This document shows, in pieces, positions 20,993 through 32,227 of a stretch of DNA of 64,000 bases. The notes below the pieces were generated by a model. That model saw only the letters and a program-made list of their open reading frames with translations. It was not told the DNA's origin and ran no database searches. The position numbers and the translations under genes were made by a program. Within the stretch, counting starts at the first letter, position 1, and every line of letters begins with the position of its first letter. This stretch comes from Corynebacterium alimapuense (GTDB lineage Bacteria > Actinomycetota > Actinomycetes > Mycobacteriales > Mycobacteriaceae), in contig NZ_PTJO01000004.1 in the NCBI RefSeq assembly GCF_003716585.1, positions 124,001 through 188,000 of the forward strand, written 5' to 3'.

Positions 20993-21702
20993 ACCAATTT
21001 CAGAGCACGCGGCTGCGGGCCACGACCAACCAGTACGGTCGCGGTGCCTGGCCGGTGGCCTCTTTCTGTCACACCAACCGTGATCTCAATACCGTGGATC
21101 CGCCCCACTCCTGCACCAATCCCGTGGTAGCTGCTTACGCTGGCAGTAATTCGTACTGCCGGAGCGCTCACCGTGGCACCAACTATCACCAGCGCCGCCA
21201 GGCCACCTCGAAGCTTCCCTAATAATGGACGTATGTGCACTGGGGAGAGCGCTACTGGGCTGGACCAATAGGCAATGACGAGATCTAAGCCTTCAACCAG
21301 AACCCCAAGAGTTCCCAACCGATCAGCTCCCGGATCAGGTATCACCACCACCCGATCCAGCCGCCCATGTTCGATCACACCAGCTAATGAAAGTTCCGGC
21401 CAGCCCACGATCCCGACTCGCCCGCCACCTGAGGTGGCATGTGCAATTAGTTCAACCACCAATGCTGGACAGTTCGCTACTTCCGTCACCGCACGGCGAA
21501 CAACACCCCCATTTTCTAGAAGATTTCCCAGTTCAGGTGGCACGGCAATAACATCGGAAAGCTCACCTGTCCGCATGTCACGATCTTCGCCCTCCCCACC
21601 CAGGCCAGCCATACGGGCCCGAAGAAGCGCAATGCGCTCGCCTTTGGGGAGCCCGGAAAGATCTCCCCCTTCCCAGGCTTTAAGAACACCTGTTCGAATC
21701 AT
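20989..21702 (-). CDS. imuA': ImuA' (RecA-like SOS mutagenesis protein)
   Basis: Component of the actinobacterial mutasome with ImuB and DnaE2. It has 237 residues from this ATG. It is RecA-like but has no Walker A lysine motif, as expected for ImuA'. The central block reads VGIVGWPELSLAGVIEHG. The ATG at 21702 starts 7 bp after a -10 hexamer, so the mRNA would be leaderless; an in-frame ATG at 21708 and a TTG at 21738 would begin at or upstream of the transcript start. The LexA-type box then lies inside codons 2-7. It is coupled to imuB by a 4-bp overlap. Confidence 0.85.
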   Translation of the reverse strand: MIRTGVLKAWEGGDLSGLPKGERIALLRARMAGLGGEGEDRDMRTGELSDVIAVPPELGNLLENGGVVRRAVTEVANCPALVVELIAHATSGGGRVGIVGWPELSLAGVIEHGRLDRVVVIPDPGADRLGTLGVLVEGLDLVIAYWSSPVALSPVHIRPLLGKLRGGLAALVIVGATVSAPAVRITASVSSYHGIGAGVGRIHGIEITVGVTERGHRPGTATVLVGRGPQPRALKLV

Positions 21703-21738
21703 GGGCATAAGTATGCGCTGTTGCCTCAGACCCGTCAA
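21682..21738 (-). promoter_or_regulatory. imuA' promoter and LexA box
   Basis: Minus strand: TTGACG (21733-21738), 17-bp spacer, CATACT (21710-21715), then 7 bp to ATG 21702. The LexA-type box TCGAACAGGTGTTCTT occupies 21682-21697, immediately after the start codon, so the operator is downstream of +1. Only the outer bases deviate from the palindrome. Confidence 0.75.
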
Positions 21739-21756
21739 CTGGTACCGTTAACCAGC

Positions 21757-22170
21757 ATGAATGCCTACTCCAACCTGCGCTCGAATACCACCCCCATCCC
21801 TACTCCGGCAGTAGTTCGATTGGGAACCTCTGCGCTCATCGGCTTGGGAGTAGCCGCACTATCTACTGAACTTCCCCGCGGAGTTCAGGTGGCAGTGATG
21901 GTCATCGCCATTGGTGCTGGAATCCTGCTGCTGTTTGGACATCCTTATCGAAAGCAGATCAAGGACTACTTGGAGCGTCGTAATCTCCGCAACAAGCCCA
22001 AGTTTGCTCGAGTCATGCCGCTGTTTACTGTCTGGCTAGCTTTGATGGTCATGCCTGCCTTCGCCCCACTACCTATCTGGGGAAGCCTGCTGGTATGGCT
22101 GGGCATATTTGGCTGGATGTACTGGGTATTCCCACACGTCGATGGATCACGCGCGTTGGCCTTCGCTTAA
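21757..22170 (+). CDS. Membrane protein, unknown
   Basis: Not recognised. A 137-residue integral membrane protein with four hydrophobic segments at about residues 22-38, 43-60, 87-103 and 107-125. A basic cytoplasmic loop, HPYRKQIKDYLERRNLRNKPK, lies between helices 2 and 3. It is divergent from imuA'; the start is the ATG 18 bp beyond that promoter's -35. Confidence 0.7.
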   Translation: MNAYSNLRSNTTPIPTPAVVRLGTSALIGLGVAALSTELPRGVQVAVMVIAIGAGILLLFGHPYRKQIKDYLERRNLRNKPKFARVMPLFTVWLALMVMPAFAPLPIWGSLLVWLGIFGWMYWVFPHVDGSRALAFA

Positions 22171-22186
22171 CCAGGCCGACAATCTC

Positions 22187-22420
22187 CTAGAACTCCTCGC
22201 CGGCTTCCCTGGCTCGACGTCCCATGGCGTTGAGCTTAATGTTTGCCCAGTTGTAGAAGACATTCATCCCCGCAAAAATCAAAACCATCGCGATCAGCGT
22301 GGGCAACCACGCTGCCCAACCCAAATCTGCCTGCCAGATCACTAATCCAGTGAAGATGACCGCCGCCACCACCACTCGGACCGGCTGAAAAGTGTAATTG
22401 CTGTCGTCGCCTCGTGCCAT
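22187..22420 (-). CDS. Small membrane protein downstream of the response regulator
   Basis: A 77-residue protein with two hydrophobic helices (about residues 15-30 and 37-56), starting MARGDDSNYTF and ending in a charged tail. It starts 1 bp after the stop of the response regulator gene. It therefore belongs to the same operon, though its role is unknown. Longer upstream starts would run into the regulator gene and are unlikely. Confidence 0.7.
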   Translation of the reverse strand: MARGDDSNYTFQPVRVVVAAVIFTGLVIWQADLGWAAWLPTLIAMVLIFAGMNVFYNWANIKLNAMGRRAREAGEEF

Positions 22421-22421
22421 A

Positions 22422-23081
22422 TCAGTCCAGATCCCTTGAGTGAGCCCAACGCGTGAGCGCGTGGCGGTTAGATTGTTGTGTCTTGCGCAAAATATTCGAA
22501 GCGTGAGTCTCCACCGTCTTAACAGAGATAAACAGCTCCTTGCCAATCTCCCGGTAGGTATAGCCCCGGGCTAATAGCCGCAGGACTTCCAATTCCCGGC
22601 GCGTCAGCGCATCCACCACCGGATCATCGACCCGTTTGGGCTCTTCTTCCGAGTCTTCCACCACTTCCCCACCGGCAAAAGCATCAAGCACAAAACCTGC
22701 CAAACGTGGGGAAAAGTACGCGTCTCCAGAATTCACCCGCTCGATAGCCTCGAGCAATTCTTCACCACTAATACTCTTGGTGACATAGCCACGGGCACCA
22801 CCTCGAATAACCGAAATGACATCCTCCGCCGCATCAGAAACACTCAGAGCGAGGAAAGTCGTCTCCACAGATACGCCCTTAAGCACTGCAAGGCCACCAC
22901 CATTAGGCATGTGAACATCGAGCAGTACGACATCAGGGCGGGAGGCATCAATACCTTCGATCGCCTCAGCTACCGATCCGGCCTCGCCAACGACGTCTAC
23001 CTTCTCCGTCAGCTCCGCACGAGCACCGGCGCGAAACACCGAGTGATCATCGACTAAAAAGACCTTCACCATGTAGCTCAC
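22422..23081 (-). CDS. NarL/LuxR-type response regulator
   Basis: Cytosolic transcription regulator of a two-component pair; 219 residues. The receiver domain shows VDDHS, the phospho-Asp in VVLLDVHMPNGGG and the later Lys in YVTKSISGEEL. The LuxR helix-turn-helix is LTRRELEVLRLLARGYTYREIGKEL. The GTG start overlaps the kinase stop (GTGA); an ATG three codons later is the alternative. Partner: the PspC-domain kinase directly upstream. Targets are unknown, but the divergent PspC protein gene is a natural candidate. Confidence 0.93.
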   Translation of the reverse strand: MSYMVKVFLVDDHSVFRAGARAELTEKVDVVGEAGSVAEAIEGIDASRPDVVLLDVHMPNGGGLAVLKGVSVETTFLALSVSDAAEDVISVIRGGARGYVTKSISGEELLEAIERVNSGDAYFSPRLAGFVLDAFAGGEVVEDSEEEPKRVDDPVVDALTRRELEVLRLLARGYTYREIGKELFISVKTVETHASNILRKTQQSNRHALTRWAHSRDLD

Positions 23082-24274
23082 GATACCGGCAATGCCAAAC
23101 TCAGGCTGACCTCGGTCCCTTCCCCCAGTGCGGAATGAATCAGCACACTGCCGCCCAGTCGATCCATGCGCCCCTGAATCGACTCTCGGATACCGTGTCG
23201 ATCCTCCGACACCGCATCTAGGTCAAAGCCCACCCCCCGGTCGCGCACGAACACACTGAGCTGGTCACCTACTAATTCAGCGTAGACATCGAGCTTATCG
23301 ACGCCCGCATGCTTGGCAGCGTTGACCATCGCCTCTCTGGCCGCGAGAATCACCATCTGTGTCTGCTCCGTCAGCTCCCGATCCGAGCCCACAGTCACAG
23401 GCGCGATTCGGATCCCGAAGAGATCTTCTACCTCTCCGCAGGCGATTTCCACGGCAGAAAATACCGAGGATGAGACCTTTTCCTGCGCTTCAAATAGCCA
23501 CTGTCGAAGCTCGCGCTCTTGGCCTCGAGCCAACTTGGTGACTTCATCTGGGTTATCCGCCTGCTTTTGGATCAGCGCAAGGGTTTGCAGCACCGAATCG
23601 TGTAACCGCGAGGCGATTTCTGCGCGTTCCTCGGATGCGGCTTTAGCCGCGCGCTCGCTAGCCATGGTGTCTAATAATCTCAGCAGTAGCGGCATCCCTA
23701 ACACTGTGACCCCGGCCAACGTCAGGCCCACCGCGATGACTGCGGTAACAAAGCCACTGGAGTGATTAGTGCTAAATACAGTCAGGACCACACCTGAAAG
23801 CACCAGCGCAGCACCGCCGATAATACTCAGATAACTGAGGCCTGAATTCAGCCCTCGGTCATAGGCTTGCCAGGCTAACACTGCGCCCACGCCCACGATC
23901 ATTAGTGGGAAAAACACTGCTCCAGGCAAACCGGAGACTAGCCCCACCGACACAATAAAACCGATCCCGCCTAAGACCACCAGTCCAAGGTTGATGGGTT
24001 TAGACAGTGCGACCCGGCGCGGAGCCTCCGGTAATTGTTCCGAGGTCTTCGAGACCATCCACAATCCCGCATAAGCAAGTACGCCAAGACCAGACAAGAA
24101 AGCCCCGAGCAAGAAGGCCAGGCGGACATAGAAAACATCCACTCTCAGATGCAGCGCAATACCAGAGGCGACACCAGCTACCACTCGGCCAGAACGTGGC
24201 CGAGCATAGACCGGATAAGGTCTCGGACCGGATCGATCCTGAGCATAGGGAAGGGACGAAGAGCTCGAACTCAT
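23078..24274 (-). CDS. Sensor histidine kinase with N-terminal PspC domain
   Basis: Membrane sensor of the adjacent NarL-type regulator; 398 residues from MSSSSSSLPY. A PspC domain at about residues 25-75 contains GRVVAGVASGIALHLRVDVFYVR and a membrane helix. More hydrophobic helices run to about residue 200. The HisKA_3 helix has the phospho-His in ASRLHDSVLQTLAL. The HATPase has REAMVNAAKHAG and RDRGVGFD. PspC-containing kinases of this type are linked to cell-envelope stress in actinobacteria (family knowledge). Confidence 0.92.
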   Translation of the reverse strand: MSSSSSSLPYAQDRSGPRPYPVYARPRSGRVVAGVASGIALHLRVDVFYVRLAFLLGAFLSGLGVLAYAGLWMVSKTSEQLPEAPRRVALSKPINLGLVVLGGIGFIVSVGLVSGLPGAVFFPLMIVGVGAVLAWQAYDRGLNSGLSYLSIIGGAALVLSGVVLTVFSTNHSSGFVTAVIAVGLTLAGVTVLGMPLLLRLLDTMASERAAKAASEERAEIASRLHDSVLQTLALIQKQADNPDEVTKLARGQERELRQWLFEAQEKVSSSVFSAVEIACGEVEDLFGIRIAPVTVGSDRELTEQTQMVILAAREAMVNAAKHAGVDKLDVYAELVGDQLSVFVRDRGVGFDLDAVSEDRHGIRESIQGRMDRLGGSVLIHSALGEGTEVSLSLALPVS

Positions 24275-24387
24275 AGCCCGATCCTTGCACGCCAACCCGG
24301 AAAAACACACCACGACAATCCCGGAATTTGAAAGATCAGGGTGAATCCCGATACCACCGCCGAGCCCATTCCCACACAATAGAGACT

Positions 24388-25443
24388 ATGAGTTCCAGCG
24401 CTGACACCATTCGTCGGATGTGGGAGACCCGACCTCCTCGCATCCCCTCCAGCCAAGGGGGAAACGCCAAGATCGCCGGCGTCTGTGAGGGAATCGGTGC
24501 ACGCTACCAAATCGATCCAACGGTCGTGCGGGTCGGCTTCGTTGTCGCTGCGCTGACCCTCGGCGGCGGTATCCCCGCTTACGCCCTAGCGTGGCTGTGT
24601 ATGCCCCGATATGGGATGTCTCTCTCGCCTATTCAAGCGATCGGCCGTCCTAAAGCTCAGCTCAACAAGCAGGAAATGAAAGAAAGTTCTCTCGGCTGGA
24701 TACTCTCGCTGATCCTAGTGATCACTTTCCTCGGCTCTGCTGGCAACAATGGGAGTATGGCATCCTCTGCCACTGGCGCCGTGATCCTGCTTCTGCTGTC
24801 CTGGTATGCCCTCTACCGGTATGCCCCACTGCCCCCGGCCGGCCTGTTAGCCCAACCTCCGGCGCAGACTATGCCGCAACCTGTAGATTTCTCTAACTAC
24901 GAGCCGCTACCAGGTAATGACTATCCACCGGGTAGAACCACGCCCCCAGCCTGGGATCCGCTCGGTGCGGCACCCTTTGCCTGGGATCTGCCGGAGCCAA
25001 CCCCAGTAGCGCAACCAAAGCGTCGTAGCCGTATCTGGATGTGGATATTGATGGGATTGGGTGCCGCCCTGCTGGTCTCGGTTTTGCTCAGTCTGGCGGT
25101 AGTGACCGTGTTCCGTTATAGCGATACGGCACTGGGTGAGGACCAAAACTACCAACCGACTAGCGCTACCGAGCTGGCCGAGAGCTATGCCTTCGATGTT
25201 GGCTCGGCGACCGTAGATTTCCGTGAGTTGCCAGAGCTTAAGGAAACCGAGGAGATCATGATCACCGGTGGCATCGGAGAGTTAGAGATCCATCTACCAG
25301 CGGGAATACCGGTGGAATTGACCTGTGAGCCAGGCCTTGGCGAGAACACCTGTGAATCTGGTACTTATAACGACGATGCCCCCGGCGAAAGTCTCTTGTT
25401 GACGGTGGATGCCGGTATCGGCGAAACCACCGTATTCTACTGA
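24388..25443 (+). CDS. PspC-domain membrane protein
   Basis: A 351-residue membrane protein. The N-terminal PspC domain at about residues 25-85 (KIAGVCEGIGARYQIDPTVVRVGF) is followed by two helices near 105-145, a Pro-rich linker near 155-205, and a helix near 220-245. The C-terminal extracytoplasmic domain of about 100 residues contains ELEIHLPAGIPVEL. It is divergent from the kinase/regulator genes, so it is probably co-sensed or regulated by them. The start was chosen at the ATG before MSSSADTIRRMW. Confidence 0.82.
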   Translation: MSSSADTIRRMWETRPPRIPSSQGGNAKIAGVCEGIGARYQIDPTVVRVGFVVAALTLGGGIPAYALAWLCMPRYGMSLSPIQAIGRPKAQLNKQEMKESSLGWILSLILVITFLGSAGNNGSMASSATGAVILLLLSWYALYRYAPLPPAGLLAQPPAQTMPQPVDFSNYEPLPGNDYPPGRTTPPAWDPLGAAPFAWDLPEPTPVAQPKRRSRIWMWILMGLGAALLVSVLLSLAVVTVFRYSDTALGEDQNYQPTSATELAESYAFDVGSATVDFRELPELKETEEIMITGGIGELEIHLPAGIPVELTCEPGLGENTCESGTYNDDAPGESLLLTVDAGIGETTVFY

Positions 25444-25460
25444 GCAACTTCACGAGAAAA

Positions 25461-25505
25461 ACGCACTGCCCTCAGCCAGTCATGAACTGGCCGAGGGCAG
25501 TGCGT
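25461..25505. terminator. Bidirectional terminator between convergent PspC gene and guaA
   Basis: A 20-bp stem (ACGCACTGCCCTCAGCCAGT and its complement, one mismatch) with a 5-base loop between convergent genes. Confidence 0.9.
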
Positions 25506-25528
25506 TGCGCTTTAAGACGAGTAGGTCT

Positions 25529-27100
25529 CTACTCCCACTCGATGGTCCCCGGTGGTTTCGGGGTCACGTCTAGGACAACGCGGTTGATATTGGGAACCTC
25601 ATTGGTAATGCGGGTAGAAATCCGCTCAAGGACATCAAAGGGAATACGCGACCAGTCGGCGGTCATCGCGTCTTCTGAGGTAACCGGACGCAAAACAATC
25701 GGATGCCCATAGGTACGGCCATCGCCTTGGACGCCGACGGAGCGGACATCTGCCAGCAAGACAACCGGGCATTGCCAGATCGAATCATCAAGGCCAGCTG
25801 CGGTTAGCTCGGTACGAGCGATGAGGTCTGCGGCACGCAGGACCTCTAGGCGTTCTTCGGTAACTTCACCGATGATGCGGATGCCCAAGCCGGGGCCGGG
25901 GAAGGGCTGGCGAGCCACAATAACCTCAGGCAGGCCAAGCTCGCGGCCAACGGCGCGGACCTCGTCTTTAAACAGCAGACGCAGCGGTTCAACCAGATCA
26001 AACTCCACGTCATCTGGCAGGCCACCGACGTTGTGGTGGCTCTTGATATTAGCGGTGCCTGTGCCGCCACCGGATTCGACGACATCCGGGTAAAGGGTGC
26101 CCTGCACCAGGTAATCAACCTGCTCGCCGGCGAGAACTTCACCCACTGCGCGCTCGAAGGAACGGATGAACTCCGCGCCAATTGCTTTGCGCTTAGCCTC
26201 GGGCTCGGAGATACCCGAGAGCTTATTGAGGAATGCCTCACGCTCATCGACGGTGACTAACCGAGCACCAGTGGCCGCGACGAAGTCATTCTGAACCTGT
26301 TCACGTTCACCCGCACGCAGCAGTCCGTGGTCAACGAACACACAGGTCAAACGGTCACCGATTGCCTTCTGGACGATCGCGGCAGCAACGGCGGAATCGA
26401 CGCCGCCGGAGAGACCACAAATAGCGTGGCCGTCAGGGCCAATCTGCTTACGAACAGCGTCAACGAGCTGCTCAGCGATATTGGAGGCAGTCCAGCTCTG
26501 CTCAAGGCCAGCAATCTGGGTCAGGAAGCGCACGAGTACCTGCTGTCCATGCGGGGAATGCAGGACCTCAGGGTGGTACTGCACACCAGCCATCTTCTTG
26601 TCCACGTTCTCAAACGCAGCCACCGGTGCGCCCCCAGAGGAAGCAGTAACGGTGAAGCCAGCGGGTGCCTCGGTCACGGCATCGCCGTGCGACATCCATA
26701 CCTTGTGAGTAGCTTCCAAACCACGGTGCAAGACACCACCATCGCCTGCCACAGTCAAATCTGTGCGGGCGTACTCACGAGAGCCAGTCTCAGCGACGGT
26801 GCCGCCCAGAGCGTGGGTCATGATCTGGAATCCGTAGCAAATACCAAACACCGGGATCCCAAGTTCAAGAATTTCCGGATCCAACTGCGGGGCTTGGTCG
26901 GCGTAGACCGAGGAAGGTCCGCCAGAGAATACGAGCGCGGCCGGGTTTTTAGCTTTAACTTCCTCGGCCGTGATTGTGTGTGGGACAACCTCGGAATAGA
27001 TCCGAGCTTCGCGCACACGGCGGGCAATGAGCTGTGCGTACTGGGCGCCGAAATCGACGACGAGGACGGGGCGGGGGGTAGCTTGATTCACGCTGATCAT
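25529..27100 (-). CDS. guaA: GMP synthase (glutamine-hydrolysing)
   Basis: Converts XMP to GMP using glutamine and ATP. It has 523 residues from MISVNQATP, the normal length. The glutamine amidotransferase domain shows the Cys of [15 protein letters not shown] and the His/Glu segment [14 protein letters not shown]. The ATP pyrophosphatase has [15 protein letters not shown], and the dimerisation domain ends in [13 protein letters not shown]. The longer upstream frame overlaps guaB3 and lacks family similarity, so this ATG was used. It lies downstream of guaB3 and guaB in a purine cluster. Confidence 0.97.
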   Translation of the reverse strand: MISVNQATPRPVLVVDFGAQYAQLIARRVREARIYSEVVPHTITAEEVKAKNPAALVFSGGPSSVYADQAPQLDPEILELGIPVFGICYGFQIMTHALGGTVAETGSREYARTDLTVAGDGGVLHRGLEATHKVWMSHGDAVTEAPAGFTVTASSGGAPVAAFENVDKKMAGVQYHPEVLHSPHGQQVLVRFLTQIAGLEQSWTASNIAEQLVDAVRKQIGPDGHAICGLSGGVDSAVAAAIVQKAIGDRLTCVFVDHGLLRAGEREQVQNDFVAATGARLVTVDEREAFLNKLSGISEPEAKRKAIGAEFIRSFERAVGEVLAGEQVDYLVQGTLYPDVVESGGGTGTANIKSHHNVGGLPDDVEFDLVEPLRLLFKDEVRAVGRELGLPEVIVARQPFPGPGLGIRIIGEVTEERLEVLRAADLIARTELTAAGLDDSIWQCPVVLLADVRSVGVQGDGRTYGHPIVLRPVTSEDAMTADWSRIPFDVLERISTRITNEVPNINRVVLDVTPKPPGTIEWE

Positions 27101-27128
27101 CCTACTACGAGCCGTCCTCGCCACAGTC

Positions 27129-28280
27129 TCAGCGGTTGACGGACAATCCAACCTTCTGGAATGCCTTCAGGTCTGTGTATCCACACTTTGCCATCGCACG
27201 TCGCAGACCACCGACGATGTTCTGGTTTCCGAACGGCTCAGTCGAAGGGCCCTGAAGAATCTTCTCCAAGCTGGGTGCTTGCTCCGATTGGTTTTGGCCA
27301 AAGGGGGCGGCTTCTACGAGGCCACGAGGAAAGCGCGGGTGGGCAGCCACTGCGGGCCAGTAGGCGCCGCCAGCTGCGGCCTCAGCAGCAGGAGCCAGCG
27401 GGGTACCGAGCATGACAGCATCAGCGCCACAGGCGATGGCCTTAGCGACATCACCAGAAGTCTCTAGCTCACCGTCAGCGATGATGTGCACATAGCGACC
27501 ACCGGTCTCATCGAGGTACTCCCGACGCGCAGCCGCGACATCGGCGATAGCGGTAGCCATGGGAACTTCAATGCCCAATGCGAATTCGTTGGTATTGGTT
27601 CCGCCACCGACGATCACACCAGCAGCACCAGTGCGCATCAGGTGCAAAGCAGTGACGTAGTCAGTGACTCCACCTGCGATGACCGGGACTTCCAAGGAAC
27701 CGATGAACTCCTTGAGGTTAAGCGGCTCACCGCCAGTGGCTACGTGCTCCGCCGAGATCATCGTGCCCTGGATGATCAGCAGTTCAGCGCCGGCCTTAAT
27801 CATCTTCGGGGCGAACTCACGAGCGCGCTGGGGGCTCACACGTACTGCAACGGTGGCACCTGAGTCTCGGACCTGACCAATGCGCTCGGCGAGGAGATCA
27901 TGGTCGACAGGAGCGGAGTGCAGCTCCTGAAGCAATTCGATGGCTTTGGTGCCGCTGAAATCCAACAGTTCATCAGCGTTGACGGTGTCAACGACGCGGG
28001 CAATCGCGGCGTCGAGATCCTGTTGACGACCCCATAGCCCCTCGGCGTTGATCACACCGAGTCCGCCGCGCTGGCCCATTTCAATGACGAACTCTGGGCT
28101 GGCTAGCGCATCAGTGGGGTGTGACATGACGGGGATATCGAAGGTGTAGGCATCAATGTGCCAGGTGGTGTCGACATCCTGGGAGGAGCGAGTGCGCCGC
28201 GAGGGGACAATGGCGATGTCTTCTAGATGGTAGGTACGGCGAGCCTCCCGGCCCACTCCGATCTCGACGTAGTCGCGCAT
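27129..28280 (-). CDS. guaB3: GuaB3-family IMP dehydrogenase-like protein
   Basis: Actinobacterial IMPDH paralog without CBS domains; 383 residues. The barrel retains glycine-rich phosphate-binding loops, including the [15 protein letters not shown] block. It lacks the SICTT catalytic Cys loop seen in GuaB. Whether it oxidises IMP or reduces GMP in this organism cannot be decided here. It sits between guaB and guaA on the same strand, consistent with a guanine nucleotide role. Confidence 0.92.
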   Translation of the reverse strand: MRDYVEIGVGREARRTYHLEDIAIVPSRRTRSSQDVDTTWHIDAYTFDIPVMSHPTDALASPEFVIEMGQRGGLGVINAEGLWGRQQDLDAAIARVVDTVNADELLDFSGTKAIELLQELHSAPVDHDLLAERIGQVRDSGATVAVRVSPQRAREFAPKMIKAGAELLIIQGTMISAEHVATGGEPLNLKEFIGSLEVPVIAGGVTDYVTALHLMRTGAAGVIVGGGTNTNEFALGIEVPMATAIADVAAARREYLDETGGRYVHIIADGELETSGDVAKAIACGADAVMLGTPLAPAAEAAAGGAYWPAVAAHPRFPRGLVEAAPFGQNQSEQAPSLEKILQGPSTEPFGNQNIVGGLRRAMAKCGYTDLKAFQKVGLSVNR

Positions 28281-28416
28281 GGTGCGGTTTCCCTTCCTCG
28301 GGCTGGTATGACGCTGCTACTCTACCCCACCGCTGCTCAAGCCTCTGGCGCCTATCCGACTCTAGCCATCCTCGTCCCAGCCCACATGCCAGGTCTAGAG
28401 GAGCATCTAGCCAAAC

Positions 28417-28454
28417 AGCCCCCGATCCCACCTGAATCGGTGAGATCGGGGGCT
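28417..28454 (-). terminator. Terminator downstream of guaB
   Basis: AGCCCCCGATC pairs with GATCGGGGGCT around a short loop, followed on the minus strand by TGTTTGG. It lies between guaB and guaB3 and would separate their transcripts. Confidence 0.7.
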
Positions 28455-28469
28455 GCAGAATGCAGACGA

Positions 28470-30053
<1,584 letters not shown>

Positions 30054-30112
30054 CTACGCACGGTAGTGATCGGGAATTGCCACCGCTCGAGGTCCACAAT
30101 AGTGTGGCCAGT

Positions 30113-30484
30113 GTGAACTACGACTCGCAGATGCCACTCGACCCGTTCGCCGGCGATCCGAACGACCCGGCGTCTTTCCTCGATGCCGATGAACCGGCAC
30201 CACCGCTCACTGATGAAGAGCGAGTGGGTATCCTCCACGACCTCTCTGTGGTGGCGAAATGCAAGAAGAAACTGCAACCCCGCGGAATCCTCGGTGTGTT
30301 TTTTCTCTGCGAAGACTGCGATGATTTCCACTACTACGACTGGGACATCATGGCGGCTAATATGACCGCTACCTTGGCTGGGGAGCTCTCTCCCGTCCAT
30401 GAGCCTTCACTACAACCCGATGTTTCCGCTTATGTCCCCTGGGATTACGCACAGGGCTATCTCGATGGACTAGACGCTTCCTAG
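30113..30484 (+). CDS. DUF5319-family protein
   Basis: Conserved actinobacterial protein of unknown function, 123 residues. The diagnostic blocks are NYDSQMPLDPFAGDPNDP, the CEDCDDFHYYDWDIMAANM segment with a Cys-x2-Cys pair, and VPWDYAQGYLDGL. It starts at GTG 30113; earlier codons lack similarity. Its position between guaB and rsdA-sigD matches the usual corynebacterial order. The Cys pair and acidic residues could hold a metal (inference). Confidence 0.85.
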   Translation: MNYDSQMPLDPFAGDPNDPASFLDADEPAPPLTDEERVGILHDLSVVAKCKKKLQPRGILGVFFLCEDCDDFHYYDWDIMAANMTATLAGELSPVHEPSLQPDVSAYVPWDYAQGYLDGLDAS

Positions 30485-30495
30485 CTAGGAAGCGT

Positions 30496-31344
30496 CTAGT
30501 TCGAATTGGACGGCGAGTTCGGTGAGCTCGTTGCGCCTGGTGCTGGGGATGGACTAGGCAGAGTCGATGCCGTCGAGGAGGGGTTTGGCTCTGGGGAGGA
30601 GCTCGGCAGTTGAGTCGTCGGTGCCGGAAGCTCTGTGACGGTGACAACAACCGTCTCAGTCGCGGTCTGTGTGATGGTCTCGGCCTCTGGGGGAAGCCCG
30701 GCAACGGACTCCGTCGCCGGCGGAGCTACTGGAGAAGTAGGAACTGCCGGGCGGGTAACCGTAGCTGTCACTGTTTTAGTAGCGTCCACAGCCTCTGCAG
30801 AATCTTCGTTCTGCTCAGCAGCACCTGTGTCAGTCCGTTCGTGCTCTCGGAGCATCTCCCGAAGCTCGCCCAACAACACTCGAGCTCCATCGATGTCTCC
30901 CGTTGAGGCCTTTGAGTCTACTTCGTCCAAGCTCCCAGCAAGTTCGACCACCACAGCACGATCGCTAAACAAAGCACCGGAGATCCCCCAGAGCGGGGAA
31001 TCAGGGGTAGCCCCGTAAATGGCTGCTCCAGATCCTGCGATGACCAGTGTCGCTGCGGCCGCGCCCATGAGGCCAGAAACTAGCGCTCCTGGCCGACGTC
31101 GGTTGCGCCGTTCCGCTAGGGAAATCACCACGGCACCATTGTCCGCGCCTTCAATCAACGGCGCCGGCGGCATCTGTTGTTCGACCTCTGAACGCAGGCC
31201 CAGTAGTAGCCCCGCAAGCTCATCAGATCCATCCGAAGGATCCACCCCTTGGGAAAGCTGGGTCAGGAAAACGTCATCGTCGATCAACGGTTGAAGTTGG
31301 TCCTCAAAGTCGCCGGTGTCTGCGTTGCGGTGACGACGATTCAT
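30496..31344 (-). CDS. rsdA: Anti-sigma-D factor RsdA
   Basis: Membrane-anchored inhibitor of SigD. It has 282 residues. The short N-terminal SigD-binding region contains DDVFLTQLSQG. A single membrane helix spans about residues 87-110 (LVSGLMGAAAATLVIAG). The exposed tail is Ser/Thr/Pro-rich with TVTATVT- and TETVVVTVTE-like repeats, probably extracytoplasmic. Its start overlaps the sigD stop by 4 bp. In Mycobacterium and Corynebacterium the RsdA-SigD pair controls mycomembrane and cell-wall genes (established knowledge). Confidence 0.9.
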   Translation of the reverse strand: MNRRHRNADTGDFEDQLQPLIDDDVFLTQLSQGVDPSDGSDELAGLLLGLRSEVEQQMPPAPLIEGADNGAVVISLAERRNRRRPGALVSGLMGAAAATLVIAGSGAAIYGATPDSPLWGISGALFSDRAVVVELAGSLDEVDSKASTGDIDGARVLLGELREMLREHERTDTGAAEQNEDSAEAVDATKTVTATVTRPAVPTSPVAPPATESVAGLPPEAETITQTATETVVVTVTELPAPTTQLPSSSPEPNPSSTASTLPSPSPAPGATSSPNSPSNSN

Positions 31345-31907
31345 CGCTCTCCTGTTCCAGAGTCAAGGTTTTTGCGTAATGCGGCTAGTGCTCGATGTTG
31401 TGCTACTCGAACAGCTCCGGGAGTACTCCCAACAGCTGCAGCAGTTTCTTCCGCCGACAAGCCGACAAATACTCGAAGAATCACAATCTCTCGAGCCCTG
31501 TCACTTAATGAATCGAGAAGTTCATGCACTCTGTTACTACCGTCCACAACGAGGGCGTACTCCTCAGGTGTGGACTGCTCAACAGTATCGGGAACATCAT
31601 CAGTAGGGTGCGAATGATCTCGCCCCAGAGCTCGGTGCGCATCAGCGACCTTATTGAAGGCGATTCCATAGACGAAGGCCATAAATGGCCGTCCTTTATC
31701 CACAAAGTTGCCGATAGAAGTGGCTACTGCAAGGCAAATCTCTTGAGCGATGTCCTCGGCGGAGGACATACGACCACTACCCATTCGGGCACGAGCGTAA
31801 CGAAGGACCATGGGATGGATAATCCGCATGATCTGTTGGAGAGCTCGCCGATCTCCGTCAATGGCCAGGGGAACGAGTTCCGCCAGTTCCGCGTCGGTAT
31901 CGCTCAC
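31341..31907 (-). CDS. sigD: ECF RNA polymerase sigma factor SigD
   Basis: Alternative sigma factor, 188 residues, with sigma-2 (YARARMGSGRMSSAEDIAQE and FVYGIAFNKVADAHRAL) and sigma-4 (LSDRAREIVILRVFVGLSAEE followed by the helix-turn-helix). The start is GTG behind GGAGGATAGGG. It is held inactive by RsdA, encoded immediately downstream with a 4-bp overlap. It is divergent from whcB, as in other corynebacteria. Confidence 0.93.
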   Translation of the reverse strand: MSDTDAELAELVPLAIDGDRRALQQIMRIIHPMVLRYARARMGSGRMSSAEDIAQEICLAVATSIGNFVDKGRPFMAFVYGIAFNKVADAHRALGRDHSHPTDDVPDTVEQSTPEEYALVVDGSNRVHELLDSLSDRAREIVILRVFVGLSAEETAAAVGSTPGAVRVAQHRALAALRKNLDSGTGER

Positions 31908-32227
31908 TCTTCCCTATCCTCCGGATTGATTATCCGGACCTCTTCCGGCTCTTCTCAGATTACTCAGACTGTATCTGACCCAGATTTCATTGCATCTGGT
32001 GGACTTTAATTCCAAAAAAACTGATAAAGTTCACAGGATCTTAACCTCAGACAATCCTGCAGGTCAGGGCTACCTTTTCTCTCTCGCTCGTTAAAATAAC
32101 ACCATTTGGCCACGGTTTGGCAACCAGTTGTTCACTATTGCCCAGCAGACTGCCAACTGCGCCGTTGATCTCATCAAGCTTACGGCCGACCGACCAAGTC
32201 TGATGCTTCTTACCGAGGAGAAACGAA
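31908..32227. promoter_or_regulatory. 320-bp divergent intergenic region, sigD / whcB
   Basis: No gene is seen. It holds the leader of sigD on the minus strand and that of whcB on the plus strand. A TAAAAT at 32092-32097 is a candidate whcB -10 without a clear -35. The whcB ribosome site is GAGGAGAAA just before 32228. I could not place a SigD-type promoter with confidence. Confidence 0.4.
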
